A stretch of DNA of 64,000 nt, from assembly GCA_018882785.1 (NCBI GenBank), contig VERI01000004.1:1-64000 (forward strand), written 5' to 3'. This stretch comes from Burkholderiaceae bacterium. Its GTDB lineage: Bacteria > Pseudomonadota > Gammaproteobacteria > Burkholderiales > Burkholderiaceae_A. Below are positions 16,154 to 25,955 of the stretch, piece after piece (within the stretch, counting starts at the first letter, position 1; every line of letters begins with the position of its first letter). A program made the position numbers and the translations under genes. The notes beneath the pieces were generated by a model. The model made no database searches. It saw only the letters and a program-made list of their open reading frames with translations, and had not been told where the DNA came from.

Positions 16154-17944
16154 TCAGTCGAGCAGGCCGGCCAGCTCGAGGCCTTTGCGGCCTTCGGGGT
16201 GGCGGCAGTCTACCTGTTCGAACTCCATGATGTTGTCGATCTCGGTCCCCATTGCGATATTGGTCACCTTTTCGAGAATTACCTCCACAACGACTGGCAC
16301 CCGGTATTGCTGGGCAGTCTGTTGTGCCTCGCGGAGTGCGTCCTGGATTTTTTCGGGGTCGGTGACACGAATTGCCTTACAGCCCAGCCCGACCACCACC
16401 GCCTGGTGGTCCACGCCATAGCCCTTCAGGGTGGGGTCATCGATATTCTGGTTCTCAAATGCAAGCTGAACGTTGAAGTCCATATCGAAATTACGTTGTG
16501 CCTGACGGATCAGTCCCAGGTAGCTGTTGTTGACCAGTACCTGAACATAGGGCAGACGGAACTGGGCCCCCACCGCAAGCTCCTCAATCAGGAACTGGAA
16601 GTCGTAATCCCCGGATAGCCCAACGACGGTACGTGTCGGATCTGCGGCAACCACGCCAAGGGCGGCCGGAATAGTCCATCCCAATGGCCCTGCCTGTCCG
16701 CAGTTGATCCATTGGCGTGGCCCATAGACATTGAGAAACTGTGCCCCTGCGATCTGCGATAGACCGATCGTCGTGACATAGATGGTGTCGCGCGGAAATG
16801 CCTTATTCATTTCCTCATAGACACGCATGGGTTTAATCGGTGTCTCGGTGTAATGGGTTTTGCGAAGCATCAGGCGCTTACGTTCCTGGCATCGGAACAC
16901 CCAGTCCCCGAAATCCTTAAGCTTCCCAGAAGCGCGACGCTCACGGGCGACCTCTACAAAAAGTTCAAGGGCGGCTTTCGCATCCGAGACAATTCCATAG
17001 TCCGGCATGAAGACCCGTCCGATCTGGGTGGGTTCGATGTCGACGTGAACAAATGTTCGGCCCTTCGTGTAGGTCTCTACTGAACCGGTGTGGCGATTGG
17101 CCCAGCGATTTCCAATGCCCAGTACAAAATCGGATGCCAGCATGGTGGCGTTGCCATAGCGGTGACTTGTCTGAAGTCCGCACATTCCGGCCATTAGGGG
17201 GTGGTCGTCCGGAATTGATCCCCAGCCCATCAGGGTCGGAATGACCGGAACATTGATGGTTTCGGCAAATTCCACCAGTAGCTTGGCAGCATCTGCATTG
17301 ATGATTCCGCCGCCCGCAACGATGACGGGTTTTTCTGCTGCCAGCAGCATATCGATCGCCTTCTCCACCTGCCTGCGAGATGCTGCAGGCTTGTAGACCG
17401 GTAGTGGCTCATAGGTATCGATATCGAATTCGATCTCTGCCATCTGGACATCGAACGGCAGATCAATTAACACCGGCCCGGGACGGCCGGAGCGCATCAG
17501 GTGAAATGCCTGTTGGAACACGCGGGGTACCTGGGCGGGCTCGCGTACCGTGACGGCCATCTTGGTCACCGGTTTAGCGATACTTTCGATATCCACTGCC
17601 TGGAAGTCTTCTTTATAAAGCCGGGCCCGTGGCGCCTGACCCGTAATGCACAGAATGGGGATCGAGTCCGCAATCGCAGAGTAAAGCCCAGTAATCATGT
17701 CGGTACCCGCTGGACCTGAAGTGCCGATACAGACACCAATATTGCCGGGGGCGGCGCGGGTGTAGCCCTCGGCCATGTGAGAGGCGCCCTCGACGTGCCG
17801 CGCAAGGATGTGGGCGATTGACTGCCGCTCTCTGAGGGCGGCATACATCGGATTGATTGCCGCACCGGGAACGCCAAAGGCCTGGGTGATTCCCTCTTTC
17901 TCCATTACTTGTACTGCTGCCATTACTGCACGCATCTTTGCCAT
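16154..17944 (-). CDS. gcl: Glyoxylate carboligase (tartronate-semialdehyde synthase)
   Basis: Condenses two glyoxylate molecules to tartronate semialdehyde with CO2 release, using thiamine diphosphate, Mg2+ and FAD. The 596-residue length and near-continuous similarity to E. coli Gcl make this secure: PYR domain about 1-170, FAD-associated central domain about 190-330, PP domain about 370-560 with [15 protein letters not shown] as the ThDP/Mg2+ block. Like the E. coli enzyme it has Val51 (ARHVEG) where other ThDP enzymes have the catalytic Glu. A GGAGA ribosome-binding site stands before the ATG. It heads the gcl-hyi-glxR operon and is divergent from a LysR gene. Confidence 0.97.
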   Translation of the reverse strand: MAKMRAVMAAVQVMEKEGITQAFGVPGAAINPMYAALRERQSIAHILARHVEGASHMAEGYTRAAPGNIGVCIGTSGPAGTDMITGLYSAIADSIPILCITGQAPRARLYKEDFQAVDIESIAKPVTKMAVTVREPAQVPRVFQQAFHLMRSGRPGPVLIDLPFDVQMAEIEFDIDTYEPLPVYKPAASRRQVEKAIDMLLAAEKPVIVAGGGIINADAAKLLVEFAETINVPVIPTLMGWGSIPDDHPLMAGMCGLQTSHRYGNATMLASDFVLGIGNRWANRHTGSVETYTKGRTFVHVDIEPTQIGRVFMPDYGIVSDAKAALELFVEVARERRASGKLKDFGDWVFRCQERKRLMLRKTHYTETPIKPMRVYEEMNKAFPRDTIYVTTIGLSQIAGAQFLNVYGPRQWINCGQAGPLGWTIPAALGVVAADPTRTVVGLSGDYDFQFLIEELAVGAQFRLPYVQVLVNNSYLGLIRQAQRNFDMDFNVQLAFENQNIDDPTLKGYGVDHQAVVVGLGCKAIRVTDPEKIQDALREAQQTAQQYRVPVVVEVILEKVTNIAMGTEIDNIMEFEQVDCRHPEGRKGLELAGLLD

Positions 17945-18064
17945 GTTGTCTGTCTCCTGCTTTCTGTTGGGCGGGGACGCGGCCAGCGTGCGGCTGATCG
18001 CGTTCGAACGCTATGGTCTCAGTGGGGCGGCGGCGGGAGAATCGGTCTGGGGGGCATTTCAGCT

Positions 18065-18079
18065 ATTCCATTTTGGAAT
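18065..18079. promoter_or_regulatory. Putative LysR-type operator (T-N11-A palindrome)
   Basis: ATTCCA-TTT-TGGAAT is a perfect 6+3+6 palindrome and contains the T-N11-A pattern (T18066, A18078) typical of LysR-type regulator sites. It ends 3 bases before the first possible ATG of the LysR gene (18083), a position suited to autorepression, and lies about 120 bases from the gcl start, a distance that could also serve activation of gcl. Binding is inferred from pattern and place only. Confidence 0.6.
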
Positions 18080-18091
18080 ACCATGGGCACT

Positions 18092-19000
18092 ATGGATCGA
18101 ATTCAGTCACTCCGACTCTTTGTCCGCCTGGTCGACCTGGGGTCGTTCTCCAAGGCGGCAAACGATTTGGGCGTCGGCCAGCCGAGTGCCACCAAGATGG
18201 TGGCGCAGCTGGAGCAGCGCCTCGGCGCTCGGCTGCTGCACCGCACGACGCGCGGGGTCAGTCCCACAGAAGTGGGGCAGATTTTTTATGAGAAGTGTCG
18301 ACTGATTCTTCATCATGTGGATGAGGCAGACACGGTTGCGGCACTCGTCCAGTCGCAGATGCGTGGGCAGCTGCGCATTAATACGTCCGTAGCTTTCGGC
18401 CGCAGGATCATGGCGCCCATGGTGATCGCCTTCATGCGACAAAATCCGAAGCTGCAGATTGATCTGACCTTCGACGACGGTTATGTTGACCTCGTGGAGC
18501 AGGGGATTGACGTCGCGATTCGCATGGGTCGGCTTGGTGATTCGACCCTGGGGGCACGTTATCTTGGGCTTAATCCCTGGATTGTTGTCGGATCACCCGA
18601 GTATCTGCGGGAGAGGGGAACACCAAGATTACCGCAGGACCTGGCCAGGCACGACGCGCTGATTTACAGCACTGCGCAAAGTGATGCGCGATGGCACTTT
18701 ACCGGGGGAGATGGCGTCAACGAGGTCATCCAGGTGTCGGGGCCGCTGCGCTCGAACAACCTATCGACCTTATTGCTGGCAGCCCGAAATGGCATGGGGC
18801 TTGCTGCCTTGCCCTGGTATGTCGCGTATCAATCGGTGAAGTCGAAGGCCGTAACGCCTGTGCTGACCAATTACAGTCTGCCCGCCCAAGAGATCCATGC
18901 CGTTTTTTCTTCGCCCCGTATGGTGCCGGCGAAGGTCAAGGGTTTTATTGACTGGCTGTCGGGCCAGTTCGGTACTGCCTGGTGGGAGACGCCATTGTGA
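18092..19000 (+). CDS. LysR family transcriptional regulator, probable controller of gcl-hyi-glxR
   Basis: A 302-residue LysR-type regulator. The N-terminal winged helix-turn-helix is about residues 1-60 (SLRLFVRLVDLGSFSKAAN, then GQPSATKMVAQLEQRLGARLLHRTTRG); the rest is the substrate-binding effector domain (INTSVAFGRRIMAP near 95; LVEQGIDVAIRMG near 138). Of the two neighbouring ATGs (18083, 18092) I chose 18092, which gives the usual MDRIQSLRLFV start; neither has a clear ribosome-binding site. It is divergent from gcl, the normal arrangement for a local regulator, with a T-N11-A palindrome just ahead of it. The effector (perhaps glyoxylate or a relative) is not known from sequence. Confidence 0.9.
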   Translation: MDRIQSLRLFVRLVDLGSFSKAANDLGVGQPSATKMVAQLEQRLGARLLHRTTRGVSPTEVGQIFYEKCRLILHHVDEADTVAALVQSQMRGQLRINTSVAFGRRIMAPMVIAFMRQNPKLQIDLTFDDGYVDLVEQGIDVAIRMGRLGDSTLGARYLGLNPWIVVGSPEYLRERGTPRLPQDLARHDALIYSTAQSDARWHFTGGDGVNEVIQVSGPLRSNNLSTLLLAARNGMGLAALPWYVAYQSVKSKAVTPVLTNYSLPAQEIHAVFSSPRMVPAKVKGFIDWLSGQFGTAWWETPL

Positions 19001-19015
19001 TTACAACTGAGAGCG

Positions 19016-19486
19016 TCATCTTCGGCGGGCGATAGCGCCGGATTTCTCAAACGGAATGTGCAGCAGGCCATTTGCAGCAGTGGCACTGCCCCTGATTTGA
19101 TAAGGCACGGCCCCGTCGCCAGCAGCAATCAGGCTTTGCTTGATGGCCTCGGGCAGGGTCTTGAATGCCACGAAGACCCGCAACGGGACAGTGGCCGTGG
19201 CCCTGGCCATAAGATTGGTTTTATCGGAGATGGATTCTGCATTGGCGAGGCCTTGGCCCGCGATGAAGAGCTGCGCTCTGAGATCGCTCAGGGTGATATC
19301 CACCGAATTCGGATTGGTGACCTTGAGCAGCACGGTAAGTTGAACGGCCTCGCGATCAATGCCAGCAAGTCTGACCTCGGTGACCTCGACCTGAGGGGCC
19401 TTCACGACGCTGCTGCAGGCAACGATTCCCATGCCGAGCATAAAGGCTGCAATAAAATGGAGAATGCTTCGAACGATTCGTGACAT
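19016..19486 (-). CDS. LEA type 2 family lipoprotein
   Basis: A 156-residue predicted lipoprotein with signal sequence and lipobox (MLGMGIVAC, Cys at about residue 24), followed by one LEA14/WHy-type immunoglobulin-like domain (VEVTEVRLAGIDREAVQLTVLLKVTNPNSVDITLSD). Such domains are found in desiccation-linked proteins, but bacterial members usually have no assigned function; it should sit on a periplasmic membrane face. The reading frame is open upstream, but the ATG at 19486 gives the proper signal peptide. It is convergent with the LysR gene (15 bases) and divergent from yaaA (25 bases between starts). Confidence 0.8.
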   Translation of the reverse strand: MSRIVRSILHFIAAFMLGMGIVACSSVVKAPQVEVTEVRLAGIDREAVQLTVLLKVTNPNSVDITLSDLRAQLFIAGQGLANAESISDKTNLMARATATVPLRVFVAFKTLPEAIKQSLIAAGDGAVPYQIRGSATAANGLLHIPFEKSGAIARRR

Positions 19487-19511
19487 ATGAGTTTCCCGAG
19501 GAGATAGCGTC

Positions 19512-20273
19512 ATGCTGATGGTGATTTCGCCCGCAAAGACCCTGGATTTTGACACGCCGGCCAGTACCGAGGTGAGTACGCAGTGCGATTTTTTAAGCCA
19601 GGCTGCTGAGCTCATCAAGATTCTCAAACCCATGAGCATGGGCCAGGTGGCCGAACTGATGGCGCTCAGCGACAAGCTTGCGGCGCTTAATGTCGCGCGC
19701 TATGGGGCCTGGAAGCGGCCTTTTCATGCGCGCAATGCAAAACAGGCGATGCTCGCGTTCGATGGAGATGTCTACGATGGCCTTGCTGCGAAAACAATGA
19801 GCAAGGCTCAGCTCAACAGGGCACAGAACTGCCTCAGAATTCTCTCAGGACTCTACGGTGTGCTGCGTCCTTTAGATCTGATGCAGCCGTATCGATTGGA
19901 GATGGGCACGCCGCTTGCCAACCCGAAAGGCAAGGACCTGTATTGCTTCTGGGGCAACCTGATCGGAGGGGCGTTGAATGCGGAGCTAGAACAACACCGC
20001 GCCAAGGTGCTGGTGAACCTGGCCTCGGATGAGTATTTCAAATCAGTGCAAGGCCTGCGCTTTCCTGTGGTGGTACCGGTCTTTCAGGAGAAGAAGTCTG
20101 GCGCTTACAAGATCGTGAGCTTTAACGCGAAGCGGGCGCGGGGATTGATGGCGCGGTATGCGATTGATCATAAGATCGATCGGCCAGAAGGGCTGAAGGA
20201 TTTCGATGTTGAAGACTACCGTTTCGATACAAAGGCATCTACATCGGACCGCTGGTTTTTCCGACGTGGCTAG
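19512..20273 (+). CDS. yaaA: Peroxide stress protein YaaA
   Basis: A 253-residue member of the YaaA (DUF328) family. In E. coli YaaA is induced by OxyR and lowers intracellular free iron during peroxide stress, protecting DNA. Family blocks are complete: the N-terminal MVISPAKTLDF, the central AFDGDVYDGL (about 78-87) and LSGLYGVLRPLDLMQPYRLEMG (about 114-135), and the C-terminal FNAKRARGLMARY. A strong GAGGAGA ribosome-binding site lies before the ATG. The 3' end overlaps the convergent murB by 4 bases. No OxyR site could be established by eye. Confidence 0.95.
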   Translation: MLMVISPAKTLDFDTPASTEVSTQCDFLSQAAELIKILKPMSMGQVAELMALSDKLAALNVARYGAWKRPFHARNAKQAMLAFDGDVYDGLAAKTMSKAQLNRAQNCLRILSGLYGVLRPLDLMQPYRLEMGTPLANPKGKDLYCFWGNLIGGALNAELEQHRAKVLVNLASDEYFKSVQGLRFPVVVPVFQEKKSGAYKIVSFNAKRARGLMARYAIDHKIDRPEGLKDFDVEDYRFDTKASTSDRWFFRRG

Positions 20274-21289
20274 CCTTCGGGCATAAACATCGGCTCTGGC
20301 TCAAGAAATACGCCAAACTTCGCCACCACGGCCTGCTGAATTTCGTGGGCGAGGGCCAAGATCTCTCGGCCCGTGCCGCCCCCATGATTGACCAACACCA
20401 GGGCGTGGCCATCATGTACGCCGACATCGCCACGGCGGGCTCCTTTAAAGCCACATCGCTCAATGAGCCAGGCCGCCGATACCTTACATAGGTCGGCGCT
20501 CTGCTCGGGCATCGGGTATCGGGGCAGATCGGGGTGCAGCAGGCTCAGGTGCTGGGCCTGAAGCTGGCTGACAACGGGATTTTTAAAAAAGCTGCCCACG
20601 TTACCAATGTCCGCTGGATCCGGCAGTTTCTTTTTTCTTATCCCGATGACGGTCTGCGCAACTTCCAGAGGTGTGGGCGCGCGCCCCAGCTTATCGAAGG
20701 CGGCTCTGAGGTCGGCATATTCGGTCTGTACGGTGGCCAGCGGTATTGCAGTGAGCTGCAGCGTAATCTCGGTGATGAAATAACGTGGACGGTTCCATGG
20801 TCCTTGGACTTCGGGATTCTTAAAAATACTGTTGCGATAGGAGAACTGACAGTCTGCGTTTTCAAATTGTTTCAGGCATCGCTCTTGGAAATCCCATGCG
20901 GTCACACGGATCAGTCGATCGCCGAGCTCAACGCCGTAGGCACCGATATTCTGTATGGGGGCAGCGCCCGCGGTGCCCGGAATCAGGGCAAGATTTTCTA
21001 AACCAGCAAATCCTTGCGCCAGGCTCCACATCACCAGTTCATGCCAGTTCTCACCTGCGGATGCGATCAGAACCCCCTGATCTGTAATTGCCCGGCCGGT
21101 GATTCGACACAGCAGCGCTGTCGCGTTGATCGGTGCATGCAGCACCACGTTACTACCGGACCCAAGAATGCATCGGGGCTGTTCGCCGAGAGCATCGGAG
21201 ATCGCGCTCAGTGATGAAACCTGGAGCACCTCGATGACATCATCGGCCCTCGCGGGGAGCCGCAGCGTATTGTGGGCGCTCAGATTCAT
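20270..21289 (-). CDS. murB: UDP-N-acetylmuramate dehydrogenase MurB
   Basis: FAD-dependent cytoplasmic reductase that converts UDP-GlcNAc-enolpyruvate to UDP-MurNAc in peptidoglycan synthesis. The 339-residue length fits the E. coli-type (type I) enzyme. N-terminal NTLRLPARA and the FAD-binding block LGSGSNVVL near 42-50 are present, then GLENLALIPGTAGAAPIQNIGAYGVEL near 96-122, the catalytic-tyrosine region CQFSYRNSIFK near 147-157, and the substrate block GNVGSFFKNP near 227-236 with the catalytic Ser. It stands 42 bases downstream of scpA on the same strand. Confidence 0.95.
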   Translation of the reverse strand: MNLSAHNTLRLPARADDVIEVLQVSSLSAISDALGEQPRCILGSGSNVVLHAPINATALLCRITGRAITDQGVLIASAGENWHELVMWSLAQGFAGLENLALIPGTAGAAPIQNIGAYGVELGDRLIRVTAWDFQERCLKQFENADCQFSYRNSIFKNPEVQGPWNRPRYFITEITLQLTAIPLATVQTEYADLRAAFDKLGRAPTPLEVAQTVIGIRKKKLPDPADIGNVGSFFKNPVVSQLQAQHLSLLHPDLPRYPMPEQSADLCKVSAAWLIERCGFKGARRGDVGVHDGHALVLVNHGGGTGREILALAHEIQQAVVAKFGVFLEPEPMFMPEG

Positions 21290-21331
21290 GCTCGGTCGTA
21301 TCTGTCGCTCGCCAATGGTGGCGTGGAGGGA

Positions 21332-22198
21332 CTAAGAGGGTGTGTAGCCCAGGCGGACGTAAATCGGTGCATAGGCCTCGGCCTGTGTGACCTCGACCAG
21401 ACCCTCGCGGGCCAGTTCCAGCAGCGCAAGAAAGTGGACAACCACCACCGGAACACCGCCACCATGGGCCAGTTCCTGGAGAAAAAGCTCGGTGAATTCC
21501 ACAAAGGGCCGGCCTTGGAGAAACTTGAGAATCCGCGACATATGCTCACGCACCGACAGAGGCTCTCGGGTAATGTGGTGATGGGCGGTGAGTTTGGCCC
21601 GCCGTAAGATGTCGTTCCACGCGGCACGAAGGTCATCCGGGTTCACATCCGGCAGCCGGGGCGCCATTGTCTGGTCCACATACACCTGGGCGGATAAGAC
21701 ATCACGGCCGAGCTGAGGAAAGTTATCAATCTGGCGGGCGGCGATTTTCATCTGCTCGTACTCAAGGAGTCGGCGGACGAGTTCTGCTCGCGGGTCTTCG
21801 GGTTCTTCGTCGCCTTCGCGCGGACGCACGGGCAGCAGCATGCGAGATTTAATCTCGATTAGCATGGCCGCCATGAGCAGATACTCGGCTGCAAGCTCGA
21901 GGTTCCTTGTACGAATCTCCTCGACATAGGTCAGGTACTGTCGGGTGACCTCGGCCATTGGGATGTCCAGGATATTGAAGTTTTGCCGCCGGATCAGGTA
22001 GAGCAATAGATCGAGTGGCCCCTCAAAGGTTTCCAGAATGACCTCGAGGGCATCTGGCGGAATGTAGAGGTCCTTGGGGATCTCGGTGAGCGGTTCACCA
22101 TACAGCCGAGCAACGGTCTCCTGCAGGAGTGCATCGGTGGGCGGTGCCGCCTCGGCGGCATCGGCCCCCTGTTCAACGGGGTCGGTGGTGGGATCCAC
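21332..22198 (-). CDS. scpA: Segregation and condensation protein A
   Basis: ScpA is the kleisin subunit that bridges SMC heads with ScpB in chromosome condensation. The 288-residue protein has the kleisin N-terminus (ETFEGPLDLLLYLIRRQNFNILDIP, about residues 52-76) followed by YLTYVEEIRTRNLELAAEYLLMAAMLIEIKSRMLLP, the usual region binding the SMC neck, and a C-terminal winged helix (VVVHFLALLELAREGLVEV, about 252-270). An unconserved ~45-residue N-terminal extension is typical of betaproteobacterial members. Order metG-DUF3460-scpA is as in related genomes; scpB is not in the window. Confidence 0.95.
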   Translation of the reverse strand: MDPTTDPVEQGADAAEAAPPTDALLQETVARLYGEPLTEIPKDLYIPPDALEVILETFEGPLDLLLYLIRRQNFNILDIPMAEVTRQYLTYVEEIRTRNLELAAEYLLMAAMLIEIKSRMLLPVRPREGDEEPEDPRAELVRRLLEYEQMKIAARQIDNFPQLGRDVLSAQVYVDQTMAPRLPDVNPDDLRAAWNDILRRAKLTAHHHITREPLSVREHMSRILKFLQGRPFVEFTELFLQELAHGGGVPVVVVHFLALLELAREGLVEVTQAEAYAPIYVRLGYTPS

Positions 22199-22209
22199 GG
22201 TCGTTGTGA

Positions 22210-22398
22210 TCAGTCGGGCTGATACACGTAGGGCTTTTGAGAGACCCGGACTTCCTGGGTCCGCTTGAGCTGATCGAGATCAAGCGGGTCTCGGTCCCAG
22301 AGCAGCCTGCGCCCAGCCTGCTGGGCGTCTTCCAGGTGGGGTTTTTGCTCCTTCAGGGAGCGCAGGAATTTGGTGATTTCAGATTCGTAAAGCGGCAT
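22210..22398 (-). CDS. DUF3460 family protein
   Basis: A 62-residue, highly charged soluble protein (YESEITKFLRSLKEQKP at the start, LLWDRDPLDLDQL in the middle). Size, the N-terminal pattern and position between metG and scpA agree with the DUF3460 family, small proteins confined to betaproteobacteria with no known function. The gene starts 9 bases after the metG stop and is followed by scpA after 11 bases, so all three are likely co-transcribed. Confidence 0.8.
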   Translation of the reverse strand: MPLYESEITKFLRSLKEQKPHLEDAQQAGRRLLWDRDPLDLDQLKRTQEVRVSQKPYVYQPD

Positions 22399-22407
22399 GC
22401 CGACATT

Positions 22408-24153
22408 TTAACCGAGTGACTCTCGATTGGCCGCAATGAGGGCATCAATGCGGTCACGCTCAACCCGGGTCATGAGATGTGAAAAGCCCTTGATTTCTGA
22501 GATCGGCGGGCCTGCCAGGTCCGCCCAGCCCAGGGGCTTATCCAGGCCGAAGATCTCCTGCTCCACCCGTTGAGCGGTAAAGGGAAGAATCGGCTTGAGC
22601 AAGATGGTGAGCTGCGCAAATGCGCGCAATGCCCGGCTGCAGACCTCGTGAAGACGTGGCATGAGCTGCGGGTCTTGGACCGCCTGTTTGGCGATTTCCC
22701 ACGGCTTTTCGCTATCGACGTAGGTGTTGATGCGGTCCATCAGGGCGGTGGCCTCACGCACCACCCGTGCAGTATCCCGGTGCTCGTACGCCTCAGCCAT
22801 ATCTTGCGCAGCAGACATCATCGCCGTATGCAGCGGGTGTCCGAGGTCATTGAGAACGCTGGAATCCAGCCGGCCTTCAAATCGTTTAGTGATAAACCCT
22901 GCGGATCGGCTGGCGATGTTGACGTATTTCCCCACCAGATCGCTGTTGATCCGTGCGATGAAATCCGAGAGATTGAGATCAAGATCCTCCATCGTGCCGT
23001 TAAGCTTGGCAGCGAAGTAGTAGCGTAGCCACTCGGGATTAAGCTGCTGGTCAAGATAGCTCTGGCCCGTGATGAACGTGCCTCGGGACTTGCTCATCTT
23101 GGCGCCATCCACAGTCAGAAATCCATGTGCAAAGACATTGGTTGGCGTGCGAAACCCTGAGAATTTCAGCATCGCAGGCCAGAAAAGGGTATGAAAGTAC
23201 AGAATATCCTTGCCGATGAAGTGATACTGCTCTACATCGGAATCCGGTGCGGTAAACGCCTCGAAAGACAGGCCGTGCCCATCACAATATTTTTTCAGGC
23301 TTGCGTAGTAGCCAATTGGGGCATCAAGCCAGACGTAGAAATACTTTCCGGGTGCTCCAGGAATTTCAAAACCAAAATACGGTGCATCCCGGGAGATATC
23401 CCAGTCGCTCAGGCCGCCCTGATCCGCGTCCGAGTCGCCAAGCCATTCCTTCAGTTTGTTTGATGCCTCGGGCTGTAACCGCTCATCGGTGATTGCCCAT
23501 TGCCGGAGAAATTCTAAGCATCGGGGGTCGGAGAGCCGGAAAAAATAATGGTCGGACTCCTTGCGAATCGGGGAACTGCCCGATACCACCGAGCGGGGAT
23601 TTTTTAGGTCCGTCGGCCCGTAGGTGGCTCCGCAGGCTTCGCAGGAATCACCGTATTGGTCTTGGGCGCCACATTTTGGGCATTCGCCTTTGATGAAGCG
23701 ATCCGGCAGGAACATTTCTTTGGCCGGGTCGTACATTTGTTCAATGCGACGGATTTCGATGAGCCCATTTGCCTTGAGCCGCTCGTAGATCTGTTCAGAG
23801 AGCGTCCGATTCTCGGGCGAGTGGGTGCTGTAGTACTGGTCAAATGAAATCCCAAAGCCCGCAAAGTCTCGGGTGTGCTCATGCCATACCCGGTCAATCA
23901 ATGTCTCGGGACTGATCCCTTCCTTTTCCGCACGCAACATGATGGGCGTGCCATGGGTGTCATCCGCGCAGACATAGACCACGCTGTGATCACGCAGCCG
24001 CTGATACCTTACCCAGATATCTGTCTGGATATATTCGACCAGATGCCCAAGATGAATCGCCCCGTTTGCATACGGCAGCGCCGATGTCACGAGAATCTTG
24101 CGGCGCGGATGCACGCCGGTAGCAGGGTGGGTGGGGCGGGAAAGCTCGGTCAT
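22408..24153 (-). CDS. metG: Methionine-tRNA ligase, short form lacking the C-terminal tRNA-binding domain
   Basis: Charges tRNA-Met with methionine. The class I signature is HLGH at 34-37 and the KMSKS loop is at 352-356. Four cysteines of the zinc knuckle are present (C158, C161, C171, C174). The anticodon-binding helical domain runs to about residue 550 ([29 protein letters not shown]). The protein ends at residue 581, soon after [10 protein letters not shown], whereas E. coli-type enzymes continue for another ~100 residues with a dimerising EMAP/Trbp111-like domain. Only 9 bases separate its stop from the next gene, so the missing domain is not simply frameshifted. Short monomeric MetG forms exist in other bacteria. 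Confidence 0.96.
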   Translation of the reverse strand: MTELSRPTHPATGVHPRRKILVTSALPYANGAIHLGHLVEYIQTDIWVRYQRLRDHSVVYVCADDTHGTPIMLRAEKEGISPETLIDRVWHEHTRDFAGFGISFDQYYSTHSPENRTLSEQIYERLKANGLIEIRRIEQMYDPAKEMFLPDRFIKGECPKCGAQDQYGDSCEACGATYGPTDLKNPRSVVSGSSPIRKESDHYFFRLSDPRCLEFLRQWAITDERLQPEASNKLKEWLGDSDADQGGLSDWDISRDAPYFGFEIPGAPGKYFYVWLDAPIGYYASLKKYCDGHGLSFEAFTAPDSDVEQYHFIGKDILYFHTLFWPAMLKFSGFRTPTNVFAHGFLTVDGAKMSKSRGTFITGQSYLDQQLNPEWLRYYFAAKLNGTMEDLDLNLSDFIARINSDLVGKYVNIASRSAGFITKRFEGRLDSSVLNDLGHPLHTAMMSAAQDMAEAYEHRDTARVVREATALMDRINTYVDSEKPWEIAKQAVQDPQLMPRLHEVCSRALRAFAQLTILLKPILPFTAQRVEQEIFGLDKPLGWADLAGPPISEIKGFSHLMTRVERDRIDALIAANRESLG

Positions 24154-24228
24154 TGTGCGGGAAATAGGGGAAGATACGAGGGCGTGCTGATGACGATCAT
24201 TTGATCAACCGTGTATTCTGCCCCAACT

Positions 24229-25332
24229 ATGGATTCAAATTTGCTCAACTCTGTTAACGCGGTGTTGTCCACCGTGTTTGATCCCCGGCTCGGGCCACCC
24301 CCGGGTAAAGATATCGTCAGCGCCAAAATGATCGAGAGTGTTTCCGTGCAAGACGGTGCGCTCTGTGTGTCACTGGCGCTGCCTTACGCCGCCATGGGTG
24401 AGGCCTCGGTCTGGCAGGACCGGCTGGGCCGGGCATTGGCGGGCCTGGCGCCTCAGGGCAAGGTCAAGGTGTCGGTCTCGGTCAAGGTCAAGGCCAGGGC
24501 GATTCCCGCCACCATGAAGCGCTTATCGGGCATCAAGAACATCATCGCGGTGGCCTCGGGCAAGGGCGGGGTGGGCAAGAGCACCACCGCCGCCAATCTC
24601 GCCCTGGCGCTGGCGGCCGAGGGTGCCCGCGTGGGCATGATGGATGCAGATATCTATGGACCGTCGCAGACCATGATGCTGGGGGCTGCAGGCCAGGCGT
24701 ACTCCAACGATCAGAACAAAATTGAACCCAAGATTGCCCACGGCGTGCAGGTGATCTCCATGGGCATGCTAACCAATGAAGACACGCCAATGGTGTGGCG
24801 TGGTCCTATGGCCTCGAGCGCAATGGAGCAGCTGCTGACCGAGACCGCCTGGGAAGATGTCGATTATCTGATTGTGGATATGCCTCCCGGAACTGGCGAC
24901 ATTCAGCTCACGCTGTCTCAGCGGGTGCCTGTGACGGGCGCGATTATTGTCACAACGCCGCAGGACATCGCGCTGCTCGATGCCAAAAAAGGTCTCGTGA
25001 TGTTCGAGAAGGTCAAAGTGCCCATTCTCGGAATTGTCGAAAATATGGCCATGCATGTCTGCTCGCAGTGTGGACACACAGAGCATATTTTTGGCCAGGG
25101 GGGCGGGGCACGCATGTCCGAGCAGTACGGCGTGCAATTTCTGGGGGCCCTGCCGTTGGATATTAAGATTCGTGAGCAGGCCGACTCGGGACGGCCGTCG
25201 GTGGTGGCCGAGCCCGATGGGCCGATCGCGAATGCGTACCGGGAGATTGCCCGTACGGTTGGCGCCCGCGTAGCGATGCTGTCTGAAGACCACAGCGCGA
25301 AGTTTCCCAGTATCAAAATCGTCGGAACATGA
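24229..25332 (+). CDS. mrp: Mrp/ApbC family iron-sulfur cluster carrier ATPase
   Basis: Mrp/ApbC proteins are P-loop ATPases that carry [4Fe-4S] clusters to client proteins. From the ATG at 24229 the protein has 367 residues: an N-terminal MIP18-like domain (about 1-85), the deviant Walker [10 protein letters not shown] near 109, DADIYGPSQ, and DMPPGTGD as Walker B region. The CxxC pair (CSQCGH, about 280) provides the bridging cluster ligands. A GTG at 24211 would add six residues; I prefer the ATG because the family N-terminus begins there. It is divergent from metG, and dcd overlaps its stop by 4 bases. Confidence 0.94.
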   Translation: MDSNLLNSVNAVLSTVFDPRLGPPPGKDIVSAKMIESVSVQDGALCVSLALPYAAMGEASVWQDRLGRALAGLAPQGKVKVSVSVKVKARAIPATMKRLSGIKNIIAVASGKGGVGKSTTAANLALALAAEGARVGMMDADIYGPSQTMMLGAAGQAYSNDQNKIEPKIAHGVQVISMGMLTNEDTPMVWRGPMASSAMEQLLTETAWEDVDYLIVDMPPGTGDIQLTLSQRVPVTGAIIVTTPQDIALLDAKKGLVMFEKVKVPILGIVENMAMHVCSQCGHTEHIFGQGGGARMSEQYGVQFLGALPLDIKIREQADSGRPSVVAEPDGPIANAYREIARTVGARVAMLSEDHSAKFPSIKIVGT

Positions 25333-25895
25333 CCATTAAAAGCGACCATTGGATCCGTCGGATGGCGGCATCTCACAAGATGATTGAGCCGTTTGCGCCT
25401 GATCAAGTCCGCCATACGGGCGGCCAGAAGATCGTGTCATATGGCACATCGAGTTACGGCTACGATGTCCGATGCGCAGATGAATTTAAGATTTTTACAA
25501 ATATCAACAGTACGATTGTTGATCCTAAAAATTTCGATAGTGCTTCTTTTGTAGATTTCAAGGGGGATGTCTGTGTGATCCCTCCCAATTCTTTTGCCCT
25601 TGCGCGTACGGTGGAATACTTTCGCATTCCGCGCAGTGTTCTGGTGATTTGTCTCGGAAAAAGTTCGTATGCCCGCTGCGGAATCGTTGTCAATGTCACG
25701 CCCCTGGAGCCCGAGTGGGAAGGCCATGTAACGCTGGAGTTCTCGAACACTACGCCGCTGCCTGCAAAGATTTATGCGGGCGAGGGCTGTGCGCAGATGC
25801 TGTTTTTTGAAAGCGATGAAGTCTGTGGCACGTCGTATAAAGACCGCGGCGGGAAGTACCAGGGCCAGACCGGGGTGACACTGCCCAAGACGTAA
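25329..25895 (+). CDS. dcd: dCTP deaminase
   Basis: Deaminates dCTP to dUTP, feeding dTMP synthesis. The 188-residue trimeric enzyme shows the family core: [16 protein letters not shown] near 39-54, the [22 protein letters not shown] stretch near 115-136 and the catalytic glutamate in VTLEFSNTT about residue 140. The C-terminal [13 protein letters not shown] is the lid that closes over the nucleotide. The start codon overlaps the mrp stop (ATGA), so translation is coupled. thyA and folA, which use its downstream product, are about 10 kb away. Confidence 0.96.
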   Translation: MTIKSDHWIRRMAASHKMIEPFAPDQVRHTGGQKIVSYGTSSYGYDVRCADEFKIFTNINSTIVDPKNFDSASFVDFKGDVCVIPPNSFALARTVEYFRIPRSVLVICLGKSSYARCGIVVNVTPLEPEWEGHVTLEFSNTTPLPAKIYAGEGCAQMLFFESDEVCGTSYKDRGGKYQGQTGVTLPKT

Positions 25896-25955
25896 GGGGC
25901 TGGCGGTACCAACTCCCAGGGCGGTTGGGTTCGCTCCGAGATTCGCCCGGGCCGT

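Noticed and set aside
21286-21636. Antisense ORFs over scpA, metG, hscA, yejA and other genes (several over 100 codons)
   Set aside because: They mirror GC-rich genes on the other strand, lack ribosome-binding sites and have shadow-like composition rich in Arg, Ser and Pro.
25896-25955. Bidirectional terminator between dcd and the pirin gene
   Set aside because: CCAAC-N10-GTTGG is a short stem and no T-tract follows on either strand.
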